From: Photobacterium ganghwense
GTDB taxonomy: Bacteria > Pseudomonadota > Gammaproteobacteria > Enterobacterales > Vibrionaceae
Direction: 5' to 3'
NCBI RefSeq assembly: GCF_003025595.1
Contig: NZ_PYMI01000003.1
Span: forward strand, 806,001-870,000
Length of the DNA: 64,000 nucleotides
In this document: positions 17,235-24,544 of the stretch, one piece after another
How the letters are laid out: the number at the start of each line of letters is the position of its first letter
Numbering within the stretch: position 1 is the first letter of the stretch
The notes under the pieces: model-generated
Told to the model about the DNA's origin: nothing
The model's input: the letters and a program-made list of their open reading frames with translations, nothing else
Database searches by the model: none
Program-made: the position numbers and the translations under genes

Positions 17235-17753
17235 CTATTCTTCTTCTGTCATCAGCTGTGGCAGTTTGTCACAGAGAAACACATATTCAGCCTGCATCTG
17301 GTTTTTAATGTCGTTACAGATGAAAGATACCAGCGTGCTGCCAACCAGAGGGACAGAAGAGTGAACCTCTACCGATACATGGTTGGATGTCGCCACACCC
17401 GGGCGTGCAGTTGGCTCGCTGAAGTTCATCTGTCCCTGAATGGTGGCAGGGACGCCGACAATGTCCACGTTGAACTTACACAACAGCTGGCCGTTTTCCT
17501 GCCAGTGCCAGGATTCAGACTGCTTGATGGTATTAAAACTGCCCAGCAGGCTTTTCAGTACGCCCGGCACATTGGCCGGCATGTCACGCTGGGTTCGTAC
17601 CGAGAAACCGTCCTCAGTGTCGGTAATGTCCGTGACGGAGATGTTTTTGGCACCCAGAGCCTGATACTTTTCGGCGATCAGGTCTTCTTCGCTGAAATAC
17701 CGTAGCAGGGTATCCAGATCTTCTTTGTAGTCGTGAATAGCGGTAACTTGCAT
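17235..17753 (-). CDS. DUF2505 family protein
   Basis: A 172-aa protein resembling the DUF2505 family, which has an SRPBCC/START-like lipid-binding fold. Visible cues are VTAIHDYKEDLDTLLRYF at the N-terminus, DGFSVRTQRDMPANVP, and a C-terminal helix SFICNDIKNQMQAEYVFL. Its start (17753) is 9 nt after the reductase-like gene, with AAGGA upstream, so the two are translated from one message. A hydrophobic-ligand binding role beside a lipid enzyme is plausible but not shown. Confidence 0.8.
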   Translation of the reverse strand: MQVTAIHDYKEDLDTLLRYFSEEDLIAEKYQALGAKNISVTDITDTEDGFSVRTQRDMPANVPGVLKSLLGSFNTIKQSESWHWQENGQLLCKFNVDIVGVPATIQGQMNFSEPTARPGVATSNHVSVEVHSSVPLVGSTLVSFICNDIKNQMQAEYVFLCDKLPQLMTEEE

Positions 17754-17762
17754 AGGGTATCC

Positions 17763-19751
17763 TTACATGTGTATTTCACGCATGATGCTAGAGAGAGCCA
17801 CAACGTCGGCGGTTGGTTTTTTTGATTTCGCGTCAGGGTTATCCTGCTCGCCATCGTCATCAGGGTCATAGCCGGTTGCCATCAGCAACTCACCCAGCTT
17901 CGGATAGACACCATGGACAAACGCGCCCAGTAGCCCCAGTTTAGTCGCTATCCGCTTCGGTTTTTCGATAATTGCTTTCACAATGAGATCTGCGGCTTCT
18001 CCCGGAGTCAGCAGCGGCACGCCGCCTTCATTCTGGCGGTAGTGATCCGAAATCATCCGGGTTTCCACAAGCGGCATGTTGATGGTGGTAAAGTTAATGC
18101 CCTGACTGCCCAGCTCGATGCTGGCGGTGCGTGAAAAGCTGTCCAGCGCTGCTTTCGAGGCAGCGTAAGCCGAGAACAGTGGCTGGTTAGTCAGTACCGC
18201 AATGGATGAAATATTAATGATGTGGCCTTCTTTGGCCTCAGCCATGCCCGGCAGACAGCCCAGAATCATGCGCAGGGAACCGAAGTAGTTAATCTGCATG
18301 GTACGCTCGTAATCATGCAGGCGGTCTGTGGCGTGGATAACCGCACGGCGAATTGAGCGACCAGCGTTGTTAATCAGAATATCCACCTTGCCGTGATCTT
18401 TTCGGATTTGCTCCAGTGTCGCTGCCGCACTGTCATCCAGTGCCAGATCGCTCTGGTAGATAAAGGCTTGTCCACCAAGGCGCTCAATGTCATTGCGGGT
18501 TTGCTGAAGGCGCTCCAGGTCTCGGGCAATCAGCACCAGTCGGGCTTTGGTTGGTGCCAGCTTCAGTGCGGTCGCATAGCCGATACCGGAAGACGCGCCG
18601 GTAATGACCACGACCTTTCCGTTCACACAACCTTTCAGCGTTTTTTCAACGTGCAGATCCGGATCCAGGTTGCGCTCCCAGTAATCCCAAATCTTATCGG
18701 CATAATCCGGCAGACGAGGGCAGGTGATCTGGCTGTCAGCCAGCGCATTCAACGTATTGGAGCAATCAAACTGCGTCGGATAGTTGAAAAAGCCCAGTGC
18801 ATCTTTCGGGATGTCCATTTCGTTGCTGATTGCATCAATAAAGCGTTTTAGCACCGGAATCTGCCCCAGTTGATTCCAGAGATGCGACGGAATCATCCGG
18901 AACACCCGCATATCAAGCCGCATTGCCATCCGTGGGGCGTGTCCGGCTTCGGCAAAAATGTTGAGGACTTCGCCGGAGCGGTAGGGATCTGGGTCCACAA
19001 TATGGAAGCACTGGTTATCTAACTCCGCTTTGTGGGCAATATGATCAATCGCGTCAGCCACGTAATCGACCGGCACCAGGTTCAAGCGGCCACCTTCCAG
19101 ACCCAGCAACGGGGCCCATTCAGGCAGCGCACGGCGGATTTTCTGAATCAGCTTGAAGAAATAATACGGACCGTCGATACGTGCGGCTTCACCGGTTTTG
19201 GAATCACCAATGACAATCCCCGGACGGTAAACCCGCCATGGAATGGTCGCAGATTCCTGAACCACTTTTTCTGCGTTGTGTTTGGTCGTGAAATACGGAT
19301 GATCCAGCCCGGTGGCTTCATTGAGCATGTCTTCACGGAACCAGCCCCGGAACTGACCTGCGACAGCTATCGAACTGAAGTAGTGAAAACAACCCGCGTT
19401 CAGCCGCTCGGCGAAGCGCAGTGTATTTTCTGTCCCTTCGATGTTGGCGCGCATCATATCTTCTTCACTGGCCGTTAAATCGTAAATTGCGGCCAGATGG
19501 AAAAAGTGGGCGATGTTGCCGGTCAGGGCTTTGATAGTATCGGTGCTGACACCCAAATTGGGCTCGGTTATCGATCCTCGAACGCAGTGAAACTTGTGCT
19601 TCGGTAGCCGGTGCTTCTCAAGAAGGGCCTGCAGCCTGTCTTCTGACGTCTTGTCATAGGTGAGAAGGTAAATATCGCCAGACCGTTTTGCCAGCCGTTG
19701 CAACAACTGAGAGCCGATAAATCCTGTAGCGCCGGTAATGAAATAATTCAT
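17763..19751 (-). CDS. Two-domain fatty acyl-CoA reductase-like SDR protein
   Basis: A 662-aa fusion. The N-terminal extended SDR domain has TGATGFIG at the start and HPYFTTKHNAEK as the Tyr/Lys pair near residue 150. It also shows YRPGIVIGDSKTGE and IDGPYYFFKLIQKIRRALPEW. After IWDYWERNLDPDL the C-terminal classical SDR domain begins (TGASSGIG near 375, NNAGRSIRR, YAASKAALD). Length, domain order and many motifs closely resemble the Marinobacter enzyme that reduces fatty acyl-CoA to fatty alcohol. The ATG at 19749-19751 follows TAAGGAG. It leads an operon with DUF2505 and a TetR gene. Product and pathway are inferred. Confidence 0.8.
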   Translation of the reverse strand: MNYFITGATGFIGSQLLQRLAKRSGDIYLLTYDKTSEDRLQALLEKHRLPKHKFHCVRGSITEPNLGVSTDTIKALTGNIAHFFHLAAIYDLTASEEDMMRANIEGTENTLRFAERLNAGCFHYFSSIAVAGQFRGWFREDMLNEATGLDHPYFTTKHNAEKVVQESATIPWRVYRPGIVIGDSKTGEAARIDGPYYFFKLIQKIRRALPEWAPLLGLEGGRLNLVPVDYVADAIDHIAHKAELDNQCFHIVDPDPYRSGEVLNIFAEAGHAPRMAMRLDMRVFRMIPSHLWNQLGQIPVLKRFIDAISNEMDIPKDALGFFNYPTQFDCSNTLNALADSQITCPRLPDYADKIWDYWERNLDPDLHVEKTLKGCVNGKVVVITGASSGIGYATALKLAPTKARLVLIARDLERLQQTRNDIERLGGQAFIYQSDLALDDSAAATLEQIRKDHGKVDILINNAGRSIRRAVIHATDRLHDYERTMQINYFGSLRMILGCLPGMAEAKEGHIINISSIAVLTNQPLFSAYAASKAALDSFSRTASIELGSQGINFTTINMPLVETRMISDHYRQNEGGVPLLTPGEAADLIVKAIIEKPKRIATKLGLLGAFVHGVYPKLGELLMATGYDPDDDGEQDNPDAKSKKPTADVVALSSIMREIHM

Positions 19752-19757
19752 GACCAC

Positions 19758-20364
19758 TCCTTACGCGTATTTGACATTCATTTGCAGAGTAATTAACTGG
19801 TCGGATGACCTGATTTAAGTGTGCAGCGCACCGGGCATTTCCTCAAACGAAACCTGAATAAAAATTGCGCTGGCTCAAGATTCCTTTCGGGAATTTTCAG
19901 GATTGGAGTGTTTGCTCACAAAAAGTACAGCTCGTTTCATTGATCTCATCAGACCAGTGATAGATGCGGTCGTAACTATCTCAACTAGCAGGGAATTTTT
20001 TCAGGCTATAGAGATTTCTATCACTTTTCTAATCCTGAACCTGTTTTTCTTTATAGCTTTGGTGTGTAGCGGTAATGTAAATGTGTTGTTGAGTTATCGC
20101 TTGTTAGAATGATGTTCTAGACAGGCTGTTTATTTCCCAAACCACAGCCCTGATTAAACGTCGAAAATAAAAGCGCGGTCACTTTTATTACTGGGGTATA
20201 TTTTATGACTGTGGTAATCAAAGGATAATGAAAGCATATTTAAGGCGGGATGTTTTGTTGGTTTAGAAAAGATGGCAATTTACCCGGGGCTCAATTATTC
20301 GCCTTGCTGTAAAATGCCATCAATTGAATGATTCTGGTCTTCGGCCTGATTTTCGGTTTCGGGA
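19758..20364. other. 607-nt intergenic region without a supported gene
   Basis: It lies downstream of the HTH-PBP regulator gene and upstream of the reductase-like operon, so the promoter of the latter should be here. An inverted repeat ATTCC-N4-GGAAT-like element sits near 19880-19895. A 69-codon frame at 19903-20112 has no ribosome site or recognisable content. I see no clear terminator for the upstream minus-strand unit. Confidence 0.6.
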
Positions 20365-21279
20365 TTATTTGCCGCTCCAGACCTGACGACCGGTTCTGGC
20401 AAAATTATAGCCACCAAGCTGATCGCCTTTGGCCTGAATATCCGGTTCGGACAAAAGCTGTAACAGTTGCTGTTGCAGGGTTCGGAAGTAAATATTACGG
20501 GGCAACACCAGTTCAAAGGCTTCCGTACAGAGGGGAATAAACCCGAGTCCGAATTCTCCGGCGGTACTCTGACTGGCACAGCCGACATCAGCCTGACCAC
20601 GCGCAATACATGACGCCAGTTCACGCTCGCTGTTACACACATCGACCTGGTTCAACATTTCCAACGTGCAGGCATGGTTATGCAGCCACTCACTCAGCGC
20701 CCGCATGCTCCCGGCCCCTTCCTGACGCATCGCCCAGCGCCAGCGTGAAGCCAGTAACTCCTGCGGCAGAATAGAACGGTTATTGACGCACTCTGCAATA
20801 TCGTGCGCCACCACCAGACCTTGCTGACGTTCAAACGCATGGATCAGCACCCAGTTTTTATGTCCTGCGTACTGCTGGATTAAAGCCGGATGACGCAAAG
20901 CGGCTTCTTCTGCATGTCCCCAGTGAATTGCGCACATGTCCACATGGCCTTTGCTCAGCATAGCCAGCCCCTGACGGGTTCCGGTTGAGGTATAGCCGAC
21001 CAGTGCGGTGCTGCCCAGCTTATTGGCCATCTCGCCAACGACCATCTGTAATAGCGGATCGTCAGACCCCGCGATCAGCAGGCGATCGGTCAGCGCGCCA
21101 TGGTGGCAGGACTCCAACAACCACTTATCGAGCATTGCCCGCGGAAATAACCATTTGCCGGTGACTTTGGTCGCAGGTAGCAGGCCATCATTGGCAAGGG
21201 CATACACTTTCTTTTCGTTCAGGTCGAGGTACTCTGCGACCTGCTTCGCATTCATGAATGTCGGGAAAGCCTCAGTCAC
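20365..21279 (-). CDS. HTH regulator with periplasmic-binding-protein-like domain
   Basis: A 304-aa cytoplasmic protein. An excisionase/MerR-type HTH is at residues 8-55 (MNAKQVAEYLDLNEKKVYALANDGLLPATKVTGKWLFPRA, read in parts). It is followed by a PBP-like ligand domain (about 65-290) of the kind found with molybdate/tungstate-related regulators. The start is a GTG overlapping the fdhD stop in GTGA, with AGGAAG upstream, so it is coupled to fdhD. Similar genes sit in vibrio formate dehydrogenase loci. It may sense oxyanion or cofactor status; the ligand and targets are not known. Confidence 0.85.
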   Translation of the reverse strand: MTEAFPTFMNAKQVAEYLDLNEKKVYALANDGLLPATKVTGKWLFPRAMLDKWLLESCHHGALTDRLLIAGSDDPLLQMVVGEMANKLGSTALVGYTSTGTRQGLAMLSKGHVDMCAIHWGHAEEAALRHPALIQQYAGHKNWVLIHAFERQQGLVVAHDIAECVNNRSILPQELLASRWRWAMRQEGAGSMRALSEWLHNHACTLEMLNQVDVCNSERELASCIARGQADVGCASQSTAGEFGLGFIPLCTEAFELVLPRNIYFRTLQQQLLQLLSEPDIQAKGDQLGGYNFARTGRQVWSGK

Positions 21280-22238
21280 TGCGCACTTCCTCGCGAAGGA
21301 TCTTTCTGGGTTTGGGTCAGTCTCTGCGGCAGAGCATCAGAATCAGTTTCGCCTTTATGGTCCGGTTTATCGCGGTCGCCGGGCTGCATGTCAGGGCGAG
21401 TATCGTTGGTGTCACAGCCACCTTTCACATCCAGAACCAAATTTTCCATCCCGTTAAACACCTGGAAACGATGACCCTTTGCGCGGGCGATCATGGTAAT
21501 CCCCAACTGTTTGGCCAGTTCGTAACCCATTTGAGTTGCGCCGGATCGTGAGAGCAGCACAGGAATGCCCATCTGCGCGACTTTAATTACCATTTCAGAA
21601 GTAAGGCGCCCGGTGGTATAGAAAATTTTGTCGGCACCGGATTCGCCCTTCAACCACATTTCACCCGCCAGCGTATCCACCGCATTATGACGGCCCACAT
21701 CTTCGACAAAAGAGAGAATGGAGGTACCCTGACACACAGCGCAGCCATGCACGGCGCCTGCCGCTTTGTACGTTTCATTATGATGGGTCAGCGCTTCCAG
21801 CAGGCCATAGAGCATCGATTGTGGCAGCGTCGGCTGGGGGAGCGTCACACCTTCCAGCTTTTTCATCACATTGCCAAACATGGTGCCTTGTCCACAGCCG
21901 GAGGTGACGGTTTTCTTTTCCAGCTTTTTCTCCAGACCGGCGGTGTTCTCTCGGGTGATGACTGCGGCAGAGTTGGTCTCCCAGTCAATAATGACAGACT
22001 CAATGGCATTGATGTCTTCTATGAATCCCTGATTTTTCAGGTAGCCCAATACCAGCGCAGCCGGTCGTTCACCGAGCGTCATCAGCGTGACCACTTCAAT
22101 CCAGTTAAGGTAAACCGTCAGCGGGTGCTCGCAGGCGATATGTTTTTCCATCATCTCGCCATATTCATCCATGACGTTTACCGCCATCGTCTGATTGACC
22201 GAGGACTTGGTTTTAATGATTTTTGGCAACTGGTTCAT
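21276..22238 (-). CDS. fdhD: Formate dehydrogenase sulfurtransferase FdhD
   Basis: FdhD carries sulfur from the desulfurase IscS to the Mo/W-bisMGD cofactor, a step needed for active formate dehydrogenase. Recognisable parts are EHPLTVYLNWIEVVTLMTLGE, the two-Cys loop GCAVCQG near residue 170, VEDVGRHNAVDT, and FYTTGRLTSEMV with LLSRSGATQMG. I use the ATG at 22236-22238 with AGGAAGG upstream, giving 320 aa. The last 45 residues form a hydrophilic tail beyond the usual FdhD end. It is followed by the HTH-PBP gene and read from a sigma54-type promoter at 22419-22434. Confidence 0.94.
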   Translation of the reverse strand: MNQLPKIIKTKSSVNQTMAVNVMDEYGEMMEKHIACEHPLTVYLNWIEVVTLMTLGERPAALVLGYLKNQGFIEDINAIESVIIDWETNSAAVITRENTAGLEKKLEKKTVTSGCGQGTMFGNVMKKLEGVTLPQPTLPQSMLYGLLEALTHHNETYKAAGAVHGCAVCQGTSILSFVEDVGRHNAVDTLAGEMWLKGESGADKIFYTTGRLTSEMVIKVAQMGIPVLLSRSGATQMGYELAKQLGITMIARAKGHRFQVFNGMENLVLDVKGGCDTNDTRPDMQPGDRDKPDHKGETDSDALPQRLTQTQKDPSRGSAQ

Positions 22239-22418
22239 GAACCTTCCTGTTTCAACTTGCAAAGTGGGCCGACTGACTCTGTGGTACGCGATGATCTGGT
22301 AAGCATTCAGAACTGTTAAGCAATGAGAACTAATGAAAACCCGAAAGCGACAAATCTTTAAGAGTATGCCGGAACGGTAGTCGCAGAGTCAGTTATTGCC
22401 CGTCACTTCATTCAGTTA

Positions 22419-22434
22419 AGCAAAGATCGTTCCA
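22419..22434 (-). promoter_or_regulatory. Sigma54 (-24/-12) promoter of fdhD
   Basis: The minus strand reads TGGAACGATCTTTGCT, GG and GC being 10 nt apart. This matches 11 of 12 informative consensus positions. It lies about 180 nt before the fdhD start. No TGGGACA-type site was found nearby, so the activator site here is open. Confidence 0.78.
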
Positions 22435-22467
22435 GAACTATTGGTCAAACAGAACGATTGGTAAAAG

Positions 22468-22484
22468 TTGGTCTAATCTTTGCT
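22468..22484 (+). promoter_or_regulatory. Candidate sigma54 promoter of the DUF3305-DUF3306 unit
   Basis: TTGGTCTAATCTTTGCT has GG and GC 10 nt apart and an intact TTGCT, but the -24 box is only TGG. It matches 8 of 12 consensus positions. It is divergent from the fdhD promoter, 34 nt away, and about 260 nt before the DUF3305 start. Confidence 0.6.
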
Positions 22485-22568
22485 TAATGCTTAAGTGGAT
22501 AAAGCGTTAATCATGTCATCGATAAATACTATTCTCTGATCTCTGATAAAGGTCGATAGCACAGCTCT

Positions 22569-22622
22569 ATGGCATAGGTTGATGGCAGAGGTTAATTGCA
22601 TAGTGTTTGATGGTACAGGTTT
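22569..22622. repeat. Four imperfect 13-15 bp direct repeats between fdhD and DUF3305
   Basis: Copies ATGGCATAGGTTG, ATGGCAGAGGTTA, ATTGCATAGTGTTTG and ATGGTACAGGTTT follow each other without gaps. They lie about 135-190 bp upstream of the fdhD -24 box, where an enhancer-binding protein could act, and in the leader of the DUF3305 transcript. Confidence 0.7.
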
Positions 22623-22743
22623 ATGCCGCTGGTGGTTTTCGCTCGTCACGGTGATGACGTTACGCAGATTTGGTTTGAGCAAATCGCCCTGCGTGTGAAC
22701 CAAGATAATGTTGGATTGAGAAATTAGTAAGAAAGGAGCGGAC

Positions 22744-23220
22744 GTGCTGGAACAACTGAAAGATGAATCAGTCTGGCCAATCGGATTCCGTTTGGTGGGT
22801 AAAGAAAAACAGGTTGGCCGCTGGATGACCGTTGTCTGGACGATTGAAGATGTCTGCCTGTATGGTGAGGAACAAAAGACAACGCTGGCGCAACAGCCTG
22901 ATGGTTACGTACTGCCGCTTCAGCTTCAATTATATGAGCGGAGCGACTATCGGTTTAACCTGAGTTCACGCGATCCTCATCTGTTTGTCGTTTGCTCAGA
23001 AGAGGGAGAGCGGCTTAAACCGCTGTTGATAACGGCTGCGCAGGGTCTGGCTGCAGGGTATATGGATGGCGAATATCAGATCCTCGATATGTCGATTCCG
23101 CTTCCTGTTCAGGCCTGGATGGAAGCCTTTATCGGGCGGCATGGTGAGCAACTGGATGTTCGTCGTAAGGGAAACAAAGACAAGCGTAAAGAGAAAAAGG
23201 GGTTGATTAGTGGCAACTAA
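22744..23220 (+). CDS. DUF3305 family protein of the formate dehydrogenase locus
   Basis: A 158-aa soluble protein. WPIGFRLVGKEKQVGRWMTVVW near the N-terminus and LPLQLQLYERSDYRFNLSSRDPHLFVVC match the DUF3305 family, which is found almost only beside respiratory formate dehydrogenase genes. The C-terminus is very basic (RRKGNKDKRKEKKG). The GTG start at 22744 has AAAGGAG about 6 nt upstream. It overlaps DUF3306 by 11 nt, so the two probably act together in enzyme assembly. The biochemical role is unknown. Confidence 0.85.
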   Translation: MLEQLKDESVWPIGFRLVGKEKQVGRWMTVVWTIEDVCLYGEEQKTTLAQQPDGYVLPLQLQLYERSDYRFNLSSRDPHLFVVCSEEGERLKPLLITAAQGLAAGYMDGEYQILDMSIPLPVQAWMEAFIGRHGEQLDVRRKGNKDKRKEKKGLISGN

Positions 23221-24187
23221 TTTTTTCCAGCGCTGGTCGAGTCGCAAGCTCAAAGCCCGGGAGAGTACAGAGCAGGAGACCGAACTGGGAACGGAGCAAG
23301 CGACAGCACAAACCGAAGAAGGGTGTACTGCTTCCTCTGGTGGTCAGACGGAAAATCCGGAACATGCTGATTCTGAGAATTTGGATCGCACTGCTGCAGC
23401 CACTGCAAGTGAGGATACGGCAAGCGATTCCGCGTTGGATGTGGGTTCTGTTTCTGAGAATGATTCAGAACATCGCTCAAAAGCGGTTTCAGAAGAAGCT
23501 CTTTCAGAAGGCGGTGAGGTCGTTGCCGATCCGTTACCCACATTGGCAGACGTTTCACGCGTTTCGTATGAATCCGGTGTGACGTCGTTTATGCAGCAAG
23601 GCGTGGATAAATCGGTAAAAAAAGCCGCTCTGCGTAAATTGTTTCATTCTGAAGAGTTCAACTATATCAGTGATATGGATGACCATACGGAAGATTTTTC
23701 TAATGTGCCTGTATTGGATAAAGGGGTTACCCAACAACTGCGTAATTGGTTTGGCGACAAAGTAGAAACAGCAATTAACGAGGCCGGAAAAGAAGTGACA
23801 GATGCAATGACGCAAGCGAGTCCTCAGACTGTCTCCCGAGCTGATCATGCGGAACTTCAAGCCACTGAATTGCACATGCTTGAACCACATACGCTTGAAT
23901 CGCAAAGTCAGGCATCAAGATCTTATACTGCAACTACTGCAACTACTGCAACTACTGCAACTACTGCAACTACTGAAACATCGCCTGATTCTGATGGCAA
24001 AGCGGGGAATGATGAGAAAAAGGAGGCGATTGATACAGATGAAGCGGTGTCTGTCGCACTAACAAATGGCGACATGGCTGATGCGCAACCTGCGGAATCT
24101 GTCAAATCTGTAAAGGCAAACCCTATCACTGCCTTGCCAGATGATTCTCCGGTAACACGTCCTAATCTTACTAAGACCCAATCATGA
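23210..24187 (+). CDS. DUF3306 family protein, acidic and low complexity
   Basis: A 325-aa protein. The conserved start FFQRWSSRKLKA and the middle part (about residues 105-200: KKAALRKLFHSEEFNYISDMDDHTEDF, read in parts) identify DUF3306. The rest is rich in Glu, Ser, Ala and Thr with no predicted fold. Codons 240-254 are five Thr-Ala-Thr repeats from a 9-bp tandem repeat. The GTG start at 23210 lies inside the DUF3305 gene. No membrane segment. It is specific to formate dehydrogenase loci; function unknown. Confidence 0.85.
   Translation: MATNFFQRWSSRKLKARESTEQETELGTEQATAQTEEGCTASSGGQTENPEHADSENLDRTAAATASEDTASDSALDVGSVSENDSEHRSKAVSEEALSEGGEVVADPLPTLADVSRVSYESGVTSFMQQGVDKSVKKAALRKLFHSEEFNYISDMDDHTEDFSNVPVLDKGVTQQLRNWFGDKVETAINEAGKEVTDAMTQASPQTVSRADHAELQATELHMLEPHTLESQSQASRSYTATTATTATTATTATTETSPDSDGKAGNDEKKEAIDTDEAVSVALTNGDMADAQPAESVKSVKANPITALPDDSPVTRPNLTKTQS
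23927..23971 (+). repeat. In-frame 9-bp tandem repeat (ACTGCAACT)5
   Basis: Five perfect copies encode (Thr-Ala-Thr)5 inside the DUF3306 gene. Copy changes keep the frame and shift the linker by three residues each. Confidence 0.95.
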
Positions 24188-24304
24188 ACGGGTGAGCCCG
24201 TTTACTCATTTCCAGAATTCTAAAAATAAGTCAGTCATAAAACGCCAGTGGCGAACAAAAAAGCGGAGTTGGGACAAAAAGGGGAAAATACCCTTATTGA
24301 TAAT

Positions 24305-24353
24305 CGGGACATTTTGGCGCAGTTCATAAAATGCGGTGCGTCAAAATGTCCCA
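24305..24353. promoter_or_regulatory. Paired upstream activator sites before the fdh operon
   Basis: Two 17-bp sites match the palindrome at 4715-4731. CGGGACATTTTGGCGCA (24305-24321) and TGCGTCAAAATGTCCCA (24337-24353) each have one strong half-site, arranged as mirror images 32 bp apart, about three helical turns. An extra half-site TGGGACA lies at 24270-24276. They are 70-120 bp upstream of the -24 box at 24421, the usual place for enhancer-binding protein sites. Confidence 0.75.
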
Positions 24354-24420
24354 GTGTCCGATGTTGTTTTTGCTTTGAACAGACTCTGACTCCTTCAGTG
24401 TCATTTTCTTCCGTGGAAAG

Positions 24421-24437
24421 TTGGATCGGTTATTGCC
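24421..24437 (+). promoter_or_regulatory. Sigma54 (-24/-12) promoter of the fdh operon
   Basis: TTGGATCGGTTATTGCC has GG (24423-24424) and GC (24435-24436) exactly 10 nt apart and matches 9 of 12 informative positions. Transcription would start near 24448, about 97 nt before the polyferredoxin start codon. Confidence 0.78.
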
Positions 24438-24544
24438 TTTATAAGGGGCGCTCAATGCAGGCTTTCAATTTAACTCATAACTATCAGAAAGCTGAAGCGT
24501 TTTAATCGCCACTGAAACACGGTGACGAGTAGACAGGAATAGCA

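Noticed and set aside
19903-20112. 69-codon hydrophobic frame in the gap before the HTH-PBP gene
   Set aside because: No ribosome site, TTG-type start, no recognisable family; likely chance in AT-rich DNA.
24248-24505. 85-codon open frame with GTG start before the polyferredoxin gene
   Set aside because: It runs through the activator sites and the -24/-12 promoter, has low-quality composition and no ribosome site; treated as regulatory DNA.
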